64,000 bases of DNA. Source: Bathymodiolus brooksi (taxonomy: Eukaryota > Mollusca > Bivalvia > Mytilida > Modiolidae). The stretch is taken from positions 29,924,962 to 29,988,961 of the forward strand of contig OY804589.1 of assembly GCA_963680875.1 (NCBI GenBank), written 5' to 3'. Of the stretch, positions 38,401 to 53,400 are shown piece after piece (within the stretch, counting starts at the first letter, position 1; each line of letters begins with the position of its first letter). The notes under the pieces were generated by a model. That model had not been told where the DNA came from and made no database searches. It saw nothing but the letters and a program-made list of their open reading frames with translations. A program made the position numbers and the translations under genes.

Positions 38401-41400
38401 TTCTCATACACAAGTTCTTTATAGGTTCTCATACACAAGTTCTTTATAGGTTCTCATACACAAGTTTTTATAAGTTCTCATACACAAGTTCTTTATAAGT
38501 TCTCATACACAAGTTCTTTATAGGTTCTCATACACAAGTTCTTTATAGGTTCTCATACACAAGTTCTTTATAGGTTCTCATACACAAGCTCTTTATAGGT
38601 TCTCATGCACAAGTTCTTTATAGGTTCTCATACACAAGTTCTTTATATGTTCTCATACACAAGTTCTTTATAGGTTCTCATACACAGGTTCTTTATAGGT
38701 TCTCATACACAAGTTCTTTATAGGTTCTCATACACAAGTTCTTTATAGGTTTTCATACACAAGTTCTGTATAGGTTCTCATACACAAGTTCTTTATAAGT
38801 TCTCATACACAAGTTCTTTATAGGTTCTCATACACAAGTTCTGTGTAGGTTCTCATACACAAGTTCTTTACAAATTCTCATACACAAGTTCTTTATAGGT
38901 TCTCATACACAAGTTCTTCATAGGTTCTCATACACAAGTTCTTTATAAGTTCTCATACAGAAGTTCTTTATAGGTTCTCATGCACAAGTTCTTTGTAAGT
39001 TCTCATACACAAGTTCTTTATAGGTTTTCATACACAAGTTCTTTATAAGTTCTCATACATAAGTTCTTTATAGGTTCTCATACACAAGTTCTGTGTAGGT
39101 TCTCATACACAAGTTCTGAATAAGTTCTCATACACAAGTTCTTTATAGGTTCTCATCCACAAGTTCTTTATAAGTTTTCATACACAAGTTCTTTATAAGT
39201 TCTCATACACAAGTTCTTTATAGGTTCTCATACACAAGTTCTTTATAAGTTCTCATGCACAAGTTCTTTATAGGTTCTCATACACAAGTTCTTTATAGGT
39301 TCTCATACATAAGTTCTTTATAGGTTCTCATACACAAGTTCTTTATAGGTTCTCATACACACGTTCTTTATAGGTTCTCATGCACACGTTCTCTATAGGT
39401 TCTCATGCACAAGTTCTTTATAGGTTCTCATACACAAATTCGTCATAGGTTCTCATACACAAGTTCTTTATAGGTTCTAATACACCAGTTCTTTATAGGT
39501 TCTCATACACAGGTTCTTTATAGGTTCTCATACACAAGTTCTTTATAGGTTCTCATACACAAGTTCTTTATAAGTTCTCATACACAAGTTCTTTATAGGT
39601 TCTCATACACAAGTTCTTTATAGGTTCTCATACACACGTTCTCTATAGGTTCTCATACACAAGTTCTTTATAGGTTCTCATACACAAGTTCTTCATAGGT
39701 TCTCATACACAAGTTCTTTATAGGTTCTCATACACAAGTTCTGTGTAGGTTCTCATACACAAGTTCTGAATAAGTTCTCATACACAAGTTCTTTATAGGT
39801 TCTCATCCACAAGTTCTTTATAAGTTTTCATACACAAGTTCTTTATAAGTTCTCATACACAAGTTCTTTATAGGTTCTGATACACAAGTTCTTTATAAGT
39901 TCTCATGCACAAGTTCTTAATAGGTTCTCATACACAAGTTCTTTATAGGTTCTCATACATAAGTTCTTTATAGGTTCTCATACACAAGTTCTTTATAGGT
40001 TCTCATACACACGTTCTTTAAAGGTTCTCATGCACACGTTCTCTATAGGTTCTCATACACAAGTTCTTTATAGGTTTTCATACACAAGTTCTTTATAAGT
40101 TCTCATACATAAGTTCTTTATAGGTTCTCATACACACGTTCTTTATAGGTTCTCATACACACGTTCTCTATAGGTTCTCATACACAAGTTCTTTATAGGT
40201 TCTCATACACAAGTTCTTCATAGGTTCTCATACACAAGTTCTTTATAGGTTCTCATACACAAGTTCTTTATAGGTTCTCATACATAAGTTCTTTATAGGT
40301 TCTCATACACAAGTTCTTTATAGGTTTTCATACACACGTTCTTTATAGGTTCTCATACACACGTTCTCTATAGGTTCTCATACACAAGTTCTTTATAGGT
40401 TCTCATACACAAGTTCTTCATAGGTTCTCATACACAAGTTCTTTATAGGTTCTCATACACCAGTTCTTTATAGGTTCTCATACACAGGTTCTTTATAGGT
40501 TCTCATACACAAGTTCTTTATAGGTTCTCATACACAAGTTCTTTACAGGTTCTCATACACAAGTTCTGTATAGGTTCTCATACACAAGTTCTTTATAAGT
40601 TCTCATACACAAGTTCTTTATAGGTTCTCATACACAAGTTCTGTGTAGGTTCTCATACACAAGTTCTTTATAAGTTCTCATACACAAGTTCTTTATAGGT
40701 TCTCATACACAAGTTCTTTGTAGGTTCTCATACACAAGTTCTTTATAGGTTTTCATACACAAGTTCTTTATATGTTCTCATACATAAGTTCTTTATAGGT
40801 TCTCATACACAAGTTCTGTGTAGGTTCTCATACACAAGTTCTTTATAGGTTCTCATACACAAGTTCTTTATAGGTTCTCATCCACAAGTTCTTTATAAGT
40901 TCTCATACACAAGTTCTTTATAAGTTCTCATACACACGTTCTTTATAGGCTCTCATACACAAGTTCTTTATACGTTCTCATACACAAGTTCTTTATAGGT
41001 TCTCATACACAAGTTCTTTATAGGTTCTCATACAAAAGTTCTTTATAAGTTCTCATACACAAGTTCTTTATAAGTTCTCATACACAAGTTCTTTATAAGT
41101 TCTCATACACAAGTTCTTTATAGGTTCTCATACACAAGTTATTTATAAGTTCTCATATACAAGTTCTTTATAAGTTCTCATACACAAGTTCTTTATAGGT
41201 TCTCATACACAAGTTCTTTATAGGTTTTCATACACAAGTTTTTATAAGTTCTCATACACAAGTTCTTTATAAGTTCTCATACACACGTTCTTTATAGGCT
41301 CTCATACACAAGTTCTTTATACGTTCTCATACACAAGTTCTTTATAGGTTCTCATACACAAGTTCTTTATAGGTTCTCATACAAAAGTTCTTTATAAGTT

Positions 41401-44400
41401 CTCATACACAAGTTCTTTATAAGTTCTCATACACAAGTTCTTTATAAGTTCTCATACACAAGTTCTTTATAGGTTCTCATACACAAGTTATTTATAAGTT
41501 CTCATATACAAGTTCTTTATAAGTTCTCATACACAAGTTCTTTATAGGTTCTCATACACAAGTTCTTTATAGGTTTTCATACACAAGTTTTTATAAGTTC
41601 TCATACACAAGTTCTTTATAGGTTCTCATACACAAGTTCTTTATAGGTTCTCATACACAAGTTCTTTATAGGTTCTCATACACAAGTTCTTTATAGGTTC
41701 TCATACACAAGTTCTTTATAGGTTCTCATACACAAGTTCTTTATATGTTCTCATACACAAGTTCTTTATAGGTTCTCATACACAGGTTCTTTATAGGTTC
41801 TCATACACAAGTTCTTTATATGTTCTCATACACAAGTTCTTTATAGGTTCTCATACACAAGTTCTTTATAGGTTCTCATACACAAGTTCTTTATAGGTTT
41901 TCATACACAAGTTCTGTATAGGTTCTCATACACAAGTTCTTTATAAGTTCTCATACACAAGTTCTTTATAGGTTCTCATACACAAGTTCTGTGTAGGTTC
42001 TCATACACAAGTTCTTTACAAATTCTCATACACAAGTTCTTTATAGGTTCTCATACACAAGTTCTTCATAGGTTCTCATACACAAGTTCTTTATAGGTTC
42101 TCATACAGAAGTTCTTTATAGGTTCTCATGCACAAGTTCTTTTAAGTTCTCATACACAAGTTCTTTATAGGTTTTCATACACAAGTTCTTTATAAGTTCT
42201 CATACATAAGTTCTTTATAGGTTCTCATACACAAGTTCTGTGTAGGTTCTCATACACAAGTTCTGAATAAGTTCTCATACACAAGTTCTTTATAGGTTCT
42301 CATCCACAAGTTCTTTATAAGTTTTCATACACAAGTTCTTTATAAGTTCTCATACACAAGTTCTTTATAGGTTCTCATACACAAGTTCTTTATAAGTTCT
42401 CATGCACAAGTTCTTTATAGGTTCTCATACACAAGTTCTTTATAGGTTCTCATACATAAGTTCTTTATAGGTTCTCATACACAAGTTCTTTATAGGTTCT
42501 CATACACACGTTCTTTATAGGTTCTCATGCACACGTTCTCTATAGGTTCTTATGCACAAGTTCTTTATAGGTTCTCATACACAAATTCGTCATAGGTTCT
42601 CATACACAAGTTCTTTATAGGTTCTAATACACCAGTTCTTTATAGGTTCTCATACACAGGTTCTTTATAGGTTCTCATACACAAGTTCTTTATAGGTTCT
42701 CATACACAAGTTCTTTATAAGTTCTCATACACAAGTTCTTTATAGGTTCTCATACACAAGTTCTTTATAGGTTCTCATACACACGTTCTTTATAGGTTCT
42801 CATACACACGTTCTCTATAGGTTCTCATACACAAGTTCTTTATAGGTTCTCATACACAAGTTCTTCATAGGTTCTCATACACAAGTTCTTTATAGGTTCT
42901 CATACACAAGTTCTGTGTAGGTTCTCATACACAAGTTCTGAATAAGTTCTCATACACAAGTTCTTTATAGGTTCTCATCCACAAGTTCTTTATAAGTTTT
43001 CATACACAAGTTCTTTATAAGTTCTCATACACAAGTTCTTTATATGTTCTCATACACAAGTTCTTTATAAGTTCTCATGCACAAGTTCTTAATAGGTTCT
43101 CATACACAAGTTCTTTATAGGTTCTCATACATAAGTTCTTTATAGGTTCTCATACACAAGTTCTTTATAGGTTCTCATACACACGTTCTTTATAGGTTCT
43201 CATGCACACGTTCTCTATAGGTTCTCATACACAAGTTCTTTATAGGTTCTCATACACAAATTCTTCATAGGTTCTCATACACAAGTTCTTTATAGGTTCT
43301 AATACACCAGTTCTTTATAGGTTCTTATACACAGGTTCTTTATAGGTTCTCATACACAAGTTCTTTATAGGTTCTCATACACAAGTTCTTTATAAGTTCT
43401 CATACACAAGTTCTTTATAGGTTCTCATACACAAGTTCTTTATAGGTTCTCATACACACGTTCTTTATAGGTTCTCATACACACGTTCTCTATAGGTTCT
43501 CATACACAAGTTCTTTATAGGTTCTCATACACAAGTTCTTCATAGGTTCTCATACACAAGTTCTTTATAGGTTCTCATACACAAGTTCTTCATAGGTTCT
43601 CATACACAAGTTCTTTATAGGTTCTCATACACCAGTTCTTTATAGGTTCTCATACACAGGTTCTTTATAGGTTCTCATACACAAGTTCTTTATAGGTTCT
43701 CATACACAAGTTCTTTACAGGTTCTCATACACAAGTTCTGTATAGGTTCTCATACACAAGTTCTTTATAGGTTTTCATACACAAGTTCTTTATAAGTTCT
43801 CATACATAAGTTCTTTATAGGTTCTCATACACAAGTTCTGTGTAGGTTCTCATACACAAGTTCTGAATAAGTTCTCATACACAAGTTCTTTATAGGTTCT
43901 CATCCACAAGTTCTTTATAAGTTTTCATACACAAGTTCTTTATAAGTTCTCATACACAAGTTCTTTATATGTTCTCATACACAAGTTCTTTATAAGTTCT
44001 CATGCACAAGTTCTTTATAGGTTCTCATACACAAGTTCTTTATAGGTTCTCATACATAAGTTCTTTATAGGTTCTCATACACAAGTTCTTTATAGGTTCT
44101 CATACACACGTTCTTTATAGGTTCTCATGAACACGTTCTCTATAGGTTCTTATGCACAAGTTCTTTATAGGTTCTCATACACAAATTCGTCATAGGTTCT
44201 CATACACAAGTTCTTTATAGGTTCTAATACACCAGTTCTTTATAGGTTCTCATACACAGGTTCTTTATAGGTTCTCATACACAAGTTCTTTATAGGTTCT
44301 CATACACAAGTTCTTTATAGGTTCTCATCCACAAGTTCTTTATAAGTTTTCATACACAAGTTCTTTATAAGTTCTCATACACAAGTTCTTTATAGGTTCT

Positions 44401-47400
44401 GATACACAAGTTCTTTATAGGTTCTCATACACACGTTCTTTAAAGGTTCTCATGCACACGTTCTCTATAGGTTCTCATACACAAGTTCTTTATAGGTTTT
44501 CATACACAAGTTCTTTATAAGTTCTCATACATAAGTTCTTTATAGGTTCTCATACACACGTTCTTTATAGGTTCTCATACACACGTTCTCTATAGGTTCT
44601 CATACACAAGTTCTTTATAGGTTCTCATACACAAGTTCTTCATAGGTTCTCATACACAAGTTCTTTATAGGTTCTCATACACAAGTTCTTTATAGGTTCT
44701 CATACATAAGTTCTTTATAGGTTCTCATACACAAGTTCTTTATAGGTTTTCATACACACGTTCTTTATAGGTTCTCATACACACGTTCTCTATAGGTTCT
44801 CATACACAAGTTCTTTATAGGTTCTCATACACAAGTTCTTCATAGGTTCTCATACACAAGTTCTTTATAGGTTCTCATACACCAGTTCTTAATAGGTTCT
44901 CATACACAGGTTCTTTATAGGTTCTCATACACAAGTTCTTTATAGGTTCTCATACACAAGTTCTTTACAGGTTCTCATACACAAGTTCTGTATAGGTTCT
45001 CATACACAAGTTCTTTATAAGTTCTCATACACAAGTTCTTTATAGGTTCTCATACACAAGTTCTGTGTAGGTTCTCATACACAAGTTCTTTATAAGTTCT
45101 CATACACAAGTTCTTTATAGGTTCTCATACACAAGTTCTTTGTAGGTTCTCATACACAAGTTCTTTATAGGTTTTCATACACAAGTTCTTTATATGTTCT
45201 CATACATAAGTTCTTTATAGGTTCTCATACACAAGTTCTGTGTAGGTTCTCATACACAAGTTCTTTATAGGTTCTCATACACAAGTTCTTTATAGGTTCT
45301 CATCCACAAGTTCTTTATAAGTTCTCATACACAAGTTCTTTATAAGTTCTCATACACACGTTCTTTATAGGCTCTCATACACAAGTTCTTTATACGTTCT
45401 CATACACAAGTTCTTTATAGGTTCTCATACACAAGTTCTTTATAGGTTCTCATACAAAAGTTCTTTATAAGTTCTCATACACAAGTTCTTTATAAGTTCT
45501 CATACACAAGTTCTTTATAAGTTCTCATACACAAGTTCTTTATAGGTTCTCATACACAAGTTATTTATAAGTTCTCATATACAAGTTCTTTATAAGTTCT
45601 CATACACAAGTTCTTTATAGGTTCTCATACACAAGTTCTTTATAGGTTTTCATACACAAGTTTTTATAAGTTCTCATACACAAGTTCTTTATAAGTTCTC
45701 ATACACAAGTTCTTTATAGGTTCTCATACACAAGTTCTTTATAGGTTCTCATACACAAGTTCTTTATAGGTTCTCATACACAAGTTCTTTATAGGTTCTC
45801 ATACACAAGTTCTTTATAGGTTCTCATACACAAGTTCTTTATATGTTCTCATACACAAGTTCTTTATAGGTTCTCATACACAGGTTCTTTATAGGTTCTC
45901 ATACACAAGTTCTTTATATGTTCTCATACACAAGTTCTTTATAGGTTCTCATACACAAGTTCTTTATAGGTTCTCATACACAAGTTCTTTATAGGTTTTC
46001 ATACACAAGTTCTGTATAGGTTCTCATACACAAGTTCTTTATAAGTTCTCATACACAAGTTCTTTATAGGTTCTCATACACAAGTTCTGTGTAGGTTCTC
46101 ATACACAAGTTCTTTACAAATTCTCATACACAAGTTCTTTATAGGTTCTCATACACAAGTTCTTCATAGGTTCTCATACACAAGTTCTTTATAGGTTCTC
46201 ATACAGAAGTTCTTTATAGGTTCTCATGCACAAGTTCTTTTAAGTTCTCATACACAAGTTCTTTATAGGTTTTCATACACAAGTTCTTTATAAGTTCTCA
46301 TACATAAGTTCTTTATAGGTTCTCATACACAAGTTCTGTGTAGGTTCTCATACACAAGTTCTGAATAAGTTCTCATACACAAGTTCTTTATAGGTTCTCA
46401 TCCACAAGTTCTTTATAAGTTTTCATACACAAGTTCTTTATAAGTTCTCATACACAAGTTCTTTATAGGTTCTCATACACAAGTTCTTTATAAGTTCTCA
46501 TGCACAAGTTCTTTATAGGTTCTCATACACAAGTTCTTTATAGGTTCTCATACATAAGTTCTTTATAGGTTCTCATACACAAGTTCTTTATAGGTTCTCA
46601 TACACACGTTCTTTATAGGTTCTCATGCACACGTTCTCTATAGGTTCTTATGCACAAGTTCTTTATAGGTTCTCATACACAAATTCGTCATAGGTTCTCA
46701 TACACAAGTTCTTTATAGGTTCTAATACACCAGTTCTTTATAGGTTCTCATACACAGGTTCTTTATAGGTTCTCATACACAAGTTCTTTATAGGTTCTCA
46801 TACACAAGTTCTTTATAAGTTCTCATACACAAGTTCTTTATAGGTTCTCATACACAAGTTCTTTATAGGTTCTCATACACACGTTCTTTATAGGTTCTCA
46901 TACACACGTTCTCTATAGGTTCTCATACACAAGTTCTTTATAGGTTCTCATACACAAGTTCTTCATAGGTTCTCATACACAAGTTCTTTATAGGTTCTCA
47001 TACACAAGTTCTGTGTAGGTTCTCATACACAAGTTCTGAATAAGTTCTCATACACAAGTTCTTTATAGGTTCTCATCCACAAGTTCTTTATAAGTTTTCA
47101 TACACAAGTTCTTTATAAGTTCTCATACACAAGTTCTTTATATGTTCTCATACACAAGTTCTTTATAAGTTCTCATGCACAAGTTCTTAATAGGTTCTCA
47201 TACACAAGTTCTTTATAGGTTCTCATACATAAGTTCTTTATAGGTTCTCATACACAAGTTCTTTATAGGTTCTCATACACACGTTCTTTATAGGTTCTCA
47301 TGCACACGTTCTCTATAGGTTCTCATACACAAGTTCTTTATAGGTTCTCATACACAAATTCTTCATAGGTTCTCATACACAAGTTCTTTATAGGTTCTAA

Positions 47401-50400
47401 TACACCAGTTCTTTATAGGTTCTTATACACAGGTTCTTTATAGGTTCTCATACACAAGTTCTTTATAGGTTCTCATACACAAGTTCTTTATAAGTTCTCA
47501 TACACAAGTTCTTTATAGGTTCTCATACACAAGTTCTTTATAGGTTCTCATACACACGTTCTTTATAGGTTCTCATACACACGTTCTCTATAGGTTCTCA
47601 TACACAAGTTCTTTATAGGTTCTCATACACAAGTTCGTCATAGGTTCTCATACACAAGTTCTTTATAGGTTCTCATACACAAGTTCTTTATAGGTTCTCA
47701 TACATAAGTTCTTTATAGGTTCTCATACACAAGTTCTTTATAGGTTCCCATACACACGTTCTTTATAGGTTCTCATACACACCTTCTCTATAGGTTCTCA
47801 TACACAAGTTCTTTATAGGTTCTCATACACAAGTTCTTCATAGGTTCTCATAAACAAGTTCTTTATAGGTTCTCATACACCAGTTCTTTATAGGTTCTCA
47901 TACACAGGTTCTTTATAGGTTCTCATACACAAGTTCTTTATAGGTTCTCATACACAAGTTCTTTACAGGTTCTCATACACAAGTTCTGTATAGGTTCTCA
48001 TACACAAGTTCTTTATAGGTTTTCATACACAAGTTCTTTATAAGTTCTCATACATAAGTTCTTTATAGGTTCTCATACACAAGTTCTGTGTAGGTTCTCA
48101 TACACAAGTTCTGAATAAGTTCTCATACACAAGTTCTTTATAGGTTCTCATCCACAAGTTCTTTATAAGTTTTCATACACAAGTTCTTTATAAGTTCTCA
48201 TACACAAGTTCTTTATAGGTTCTCATACACAAGTTCTTTATAAGTTCTCATGCACAAGTTCTTTATAGGTTCTCATACACAAGTTCTTTATAGGTTCTCA
48301 TACATAAGTTCTTTATAGGTTCTCATACACAAGTTCTTTATAGGTTCTCATACACACGTTCTTTATAGGTTCTCATGCACACGTTCTCTATAGGTTCTTA
48401 TGCACAAGTTCTTTATAGGTTCTCATACACAAATTCGTCATAGGTTCTCATACACAAGTTCTTTATAGGTTCTAATACACCAGTTCTTTATAGGTTCTCA
48501 TACACAGGTTCTTTATAGGTTCTCATACACAAGTTCTTTATAGGTTCTCATACACAAGTTCTTTATAAGTTCTCATACACAAGTTCTTTATAGGTTCTCA
48601 TACGCAAGTTCTTTATAGGTTCTCATACACACGTTCTTTATAGGTTCTCATACACACGTTCTCTATAGGTTCTCATACACAAGTTCTTTATAGGTTCTCA
48701 TACACAAGTTCTTCATAGGTTCTCATACACAAGTTCTTTATAGGTTCTCATACACAAGTTCTGTGTAGGTTCTCATACACAAGTTCTGAATAAGTTCTCA
48801 TACACAAGTTCTTTATAGGTTCTCATCCACAAGTTCTTTATAAGTTTTCATACACAAGTTCTTTATAAGTTCTCATACACAAGTTCTTTATAGGTTCTCA
48901 TACACAAGTTCTTTATAAGTTCTCATGCACAAGTTCTTAATAGGTTCTCATACACAAGTTCTTTATAGGTTCTCATACATAAGTTCTTTATAGGTTCTCA
49001 TACACAAGTTCTTTATAGGTTCTCATACACACGTTCTTTATAGGTTCTCATGCACACGTTCTCTATAGGTTCTCATACACAAGTTCTTTATAGGTTCTCA
49101 TACACAAATTCTTCATAGGTTCTCATACACAAGTTCTTTATAGGTTCTAATACACCAGTTCTTTATAGGTTCTTATACACAGGTTCTTTATAGGTTCTCA
49201 TACACAAGTTCTTTATAGGTTCTCATACACAAGTTCTTTATAAGTTCTCATACACAAGTTCTTTATAGGTTCTCATACACAAGTTCTTTATAGGTTCTCA
49301 TACACACGTTCTTTATAGGTTCTCATACACACGTTCTCTATAGGTTCTCATACACAAGTTCTTTATAGGTTCTCATACACAAGTTCTTCATAGGTTCTCA
49401 TACACAAGTTCTTTATAGGTTCTCATACACAAGTTCTTTATAGGTTCTCATACATAAGTTCTTTATAGGTTCTCATACACAAGTTCTTTATAGGTTCCCA
49501 TACACACGTTCTTTATAGGTTCTCATACACACGTTCTCTATAGGTTCTCATACACAAGTTCTTTATAGGTTCTCATACACAAGTTCTTCATAGGTTCTCA
49601 TACACAAGTTCTTTATAGGTTCTCATACACCAGTTCTTTATAGGTTCTCATACACAGGTTCTTTATAGGTTCTCATACACAAGTTCTTTATAGGTTCTCA
49701 TACACAAGTTCTTTACAGGTTCTCATACACAAGTTCTGTATAGGTTCTCATACACAAGTTCTTTATAAGTTCTCATACACAAGTTCTTTATAGGTTCTCA
49801 TACACAAGTTCTGTGTAGGTTCTCATACACAAGTTCTTTATAAGTTCTCATACACAAGTTCTTTATAGGTTCTCATACACAAGTTCTTTGTAGGTTCTCA
49901 TACACAAGTTCTTTATAGGTTTTCATACACAAGTTCTTTATAAGTTCTCATACATAAGTTCTTTATAGGTTCTCATACACAAGTTCTGTGTAGGTTCTCA
50001 TACACAAGTTCTTTATAGGTTCTCATACACAAGTTCTTTATAGGTTCTCATCCACAAGTTCTTTATAAGTTCTCATACACAAGTTCTTTATAAGTTATCA
50101 TACACAAGTTCTTTATAGGCTCTCATACACAAGTTCTTTATACGTTATCATACACAAGTTCTTTATAGGTTCTCATACACAAGTTCTTTATAAGTTCTCA
50201 TACATAAGTTCTTTATAGGTTCTCATACACAAGTTCTGTGTAGGTTCTCATACACAAGTTCTGAATAAGTTCTCATACACAAGTTCTTTATAGGTTCTCA
50301 TCCACAAGTTCTTTATAAGTTTTCATACACAAGTTCTTTATAAGTTCTCATACACAAGTTCTTTATAGGTTCTCATACACAAGTTCTTTATAGGTTTTCA

Positions 50401-53400
50401 TACACAAGTTTTTATAAGTTCTCATACACAAGTTCTTTATAAGTTCTCATACACAAGTTCTTTATTGGTTCTCATACACAAGTTCTTTATAGGTTCTCAT
50501 ACACAAGTTCTTTATAGGTTCTCATACACAAGTTCTTTATAGGTTCTCATACACAAGTTCTTTATAGGTTCTCATACACAAGTTCTTTATATGTTCTCAT
50601 ACACAAGTTCTTTATAGGTTCTCATACACAGGTTCTTTATAGGTTCTCATACACAAGTTCTTTATATGTTCTCATACACAAGTTCTTTATAGGTTCTCAT
50701 ACACAAGTTCTTTATAGGTTCTCATACACAAGTTCTTTATAGGTTTTCATACACAAGTTCTGTATAGGTTCTCATACACAAGTTCTTTATAAGTTCTCAT
50801 ACACAAGTTCTTTATAGGTTCTCATACACAAGTCCTGTGTAGGTTCTCATACACAAGTTCTTTACAAATTCTCATACACAAGTTCTTTATAGGTTCTCAT
50901 ACACAAGTTCTTCATAGGTTCTCATACACAAGTTCTTTATAAGTTCTCATACAGAAGTTCTTTATAGGTTCTCATGCACAAGTTCTTTTAAGTTCTCATA
51001 CACAAGTTCTTTATAGGTTTTCATACACAAGTTCTTTATAAGTTCTCATACATAAGTTCTTTATAGGTTCTCATACACAAGTTCTGTGTAGGTTCTCATA
51101 CACAAGTTCTGAATAAGTTCTCATACACAAGTTCTTTATAGATTCTCATCCACAAGTTCTTTATAAGTTTTCATACACAAGTTCTTTATAAGTTCTCATA
51201 CACAAGTTCTTTATAGGTTCTCATACACAAGTTCTTTATAAGTTCTCATGCACAAGTTCTTTATAGGTTCTCATACACAAGTTCTTTATAGGTTCTCATA
51301 CATAAGTTCTTTATAGGTTCTCATACACAAGTTCTTTATAGGTTCTCATACACACGTTCTTTATAGGTTCTCATGCACACGTTCTCTATAGGTTCTTATG
51401 CACAAGTTCTTTATAGGTTCTCATACACAAATTCGTCATAGGTTCTCATACACAAGTTCTTTATAGGTTCTAATACACCAGTTCTTTATAGGTTCTCATA
51501 CACAGGTTCTTTATAGGTTCTCATACACAAGTTCTTTATAGGTTCTCATACACAAGTTCTTTATAAGTTCTCATACACAAGTTCTTTATAGGTTCTCATA
51601 CACAAGTTCTTTATAGGTTCTCATACACACGTTCTTTATAGGTTCTCATACACACGTTCTCTATAGGTTCTCATACACAAGTTCTTTATAGGTTCTCATA
51701 CACAAGTTCTTCATAGGTTCTCATACACAAGTTCTTTATAGGTTCTCATACACAAGTTCTGTGTAGGTTCTCATACACAAGTTCTGAATAAGTTCTCATA
51801 CACAAGTTCTTTATAGGTTCTCATCCACAAGTTCTTTATAAGTTTTCATACACAAGTTCTTTATAAGTTCTCATACACAAGTTCTTTATAGGTTCTCATA
51901 CACAAGTTCTTTATAAGTTCTCATGCACAAGTTCTTAATAGGTTCTCATACACAAGTTCTTTATAGGTTCTCATACATAAGTTCTTTATAGGTTCTCATA
52001 CACAAGTTCTTTATAGGTTCTCATACACACGTTCTTTATAGGTACTCATGCACACGTTCTCTATAGGTTCTCATACACAAGTTCTTTATAGGTTCTCATA
52101 CACAAATTCTTCATAGGTTCTCATACACAAGTTCTTTATAGGTTCTAATACACCAGTTCTTTATAGGTTCTTATACACAGGTTCTTTATAGGTTCTCATA
52201 CACAAGTTCTTTATAGGTTCTCATACACAAGTTCTTTATAAGTTCTCATACACAAGTTCTTTATAGGTTCTCATACACAAGTTCTTTATAGGTTCTCATA
52301 CACACGTTCTTTATAGGTTCTCATACACACGTTCTCTATAGGTTCTCATACACAAGTTCTTTATAGGTTCTCATACACAAGTTCTTCATAGGTTCTCATA
52401 CACAAGTTCTTTATAGGTTCTCATACACAAGTTCTTTATAGGTTCTCATACATAAGTTCTTTATAGGTTCTCATACACAAGTTCTTTATAGGTTCCCATA
52501 CACACGTTCTTTATAGGTTCTCATACACACGTTCTCTATAGGTTCTCATACACAAGTTCTTTATAGGTTCTCATACACAAGTTCTTCATAGGTTCTCATA
52601 CACAAGTTCTTTATAGGTTCTCATACACCAGTTCTTTATAGGTTCTCATACACAGGTTCTTTATAGGTTCTCATACACAAGTTCTTTATAGGTTCTCATA
52701 CACAAGTTCTTTACATGTTCTCATACACAAGTTCTGTATAGGTTCTCATACACAAGTTCTTTATAAGTTCTCATACACAAGTTCTTTATAGGTTCTCATA
52801 CACAAGTTCTGTGTAGGTTCTCATACACAAGTTCTTTATAAGTTCTCATACACAAGTTCTTTATAGGTTCTCATACACAAGTTCTTTGTAGGTTCTCATA
52901 CACAAGTTCTTTATAGGTTTTCATACACAAGTTCTTTATAAGTTCTCATACATAAGTTCTTTATAGGTTCTCATACACAAGTTCTGTGTAGGTTCTCATA
53001 CACAAGTTCTTTATAGGTTCTCATACACAAGTTCTTTATAGGTTCTCATCCACAAGTTCTTTATAAGTTCTCATACACAAGTTCTTTATAAGTTCTCATA
53101 CACAAGTTCTTTATAGGCTCTCATACACAAGTTCTTTATACGTTCTCATACACAAGTTCTTTATAGGTTCTCATACACAAGTTCTTTATAAGTTCTCATA
53201 CATAAGTTCTTTATAGGTTCTCATACACAAGTTCTGTGTAGGTTCTCATACACAAGTTCTGAATAAGTTCTCATACACAAGTTCTTTATAGGTTCTCATC
53301 CACAAGTTCTTTATAAGTTTTCATACACAAGTTCTTTATAAGTTCTCATACACAAGTTCTTTATAGGTTCTCATACACAAGTTCTTTATAAGTTCTCATG

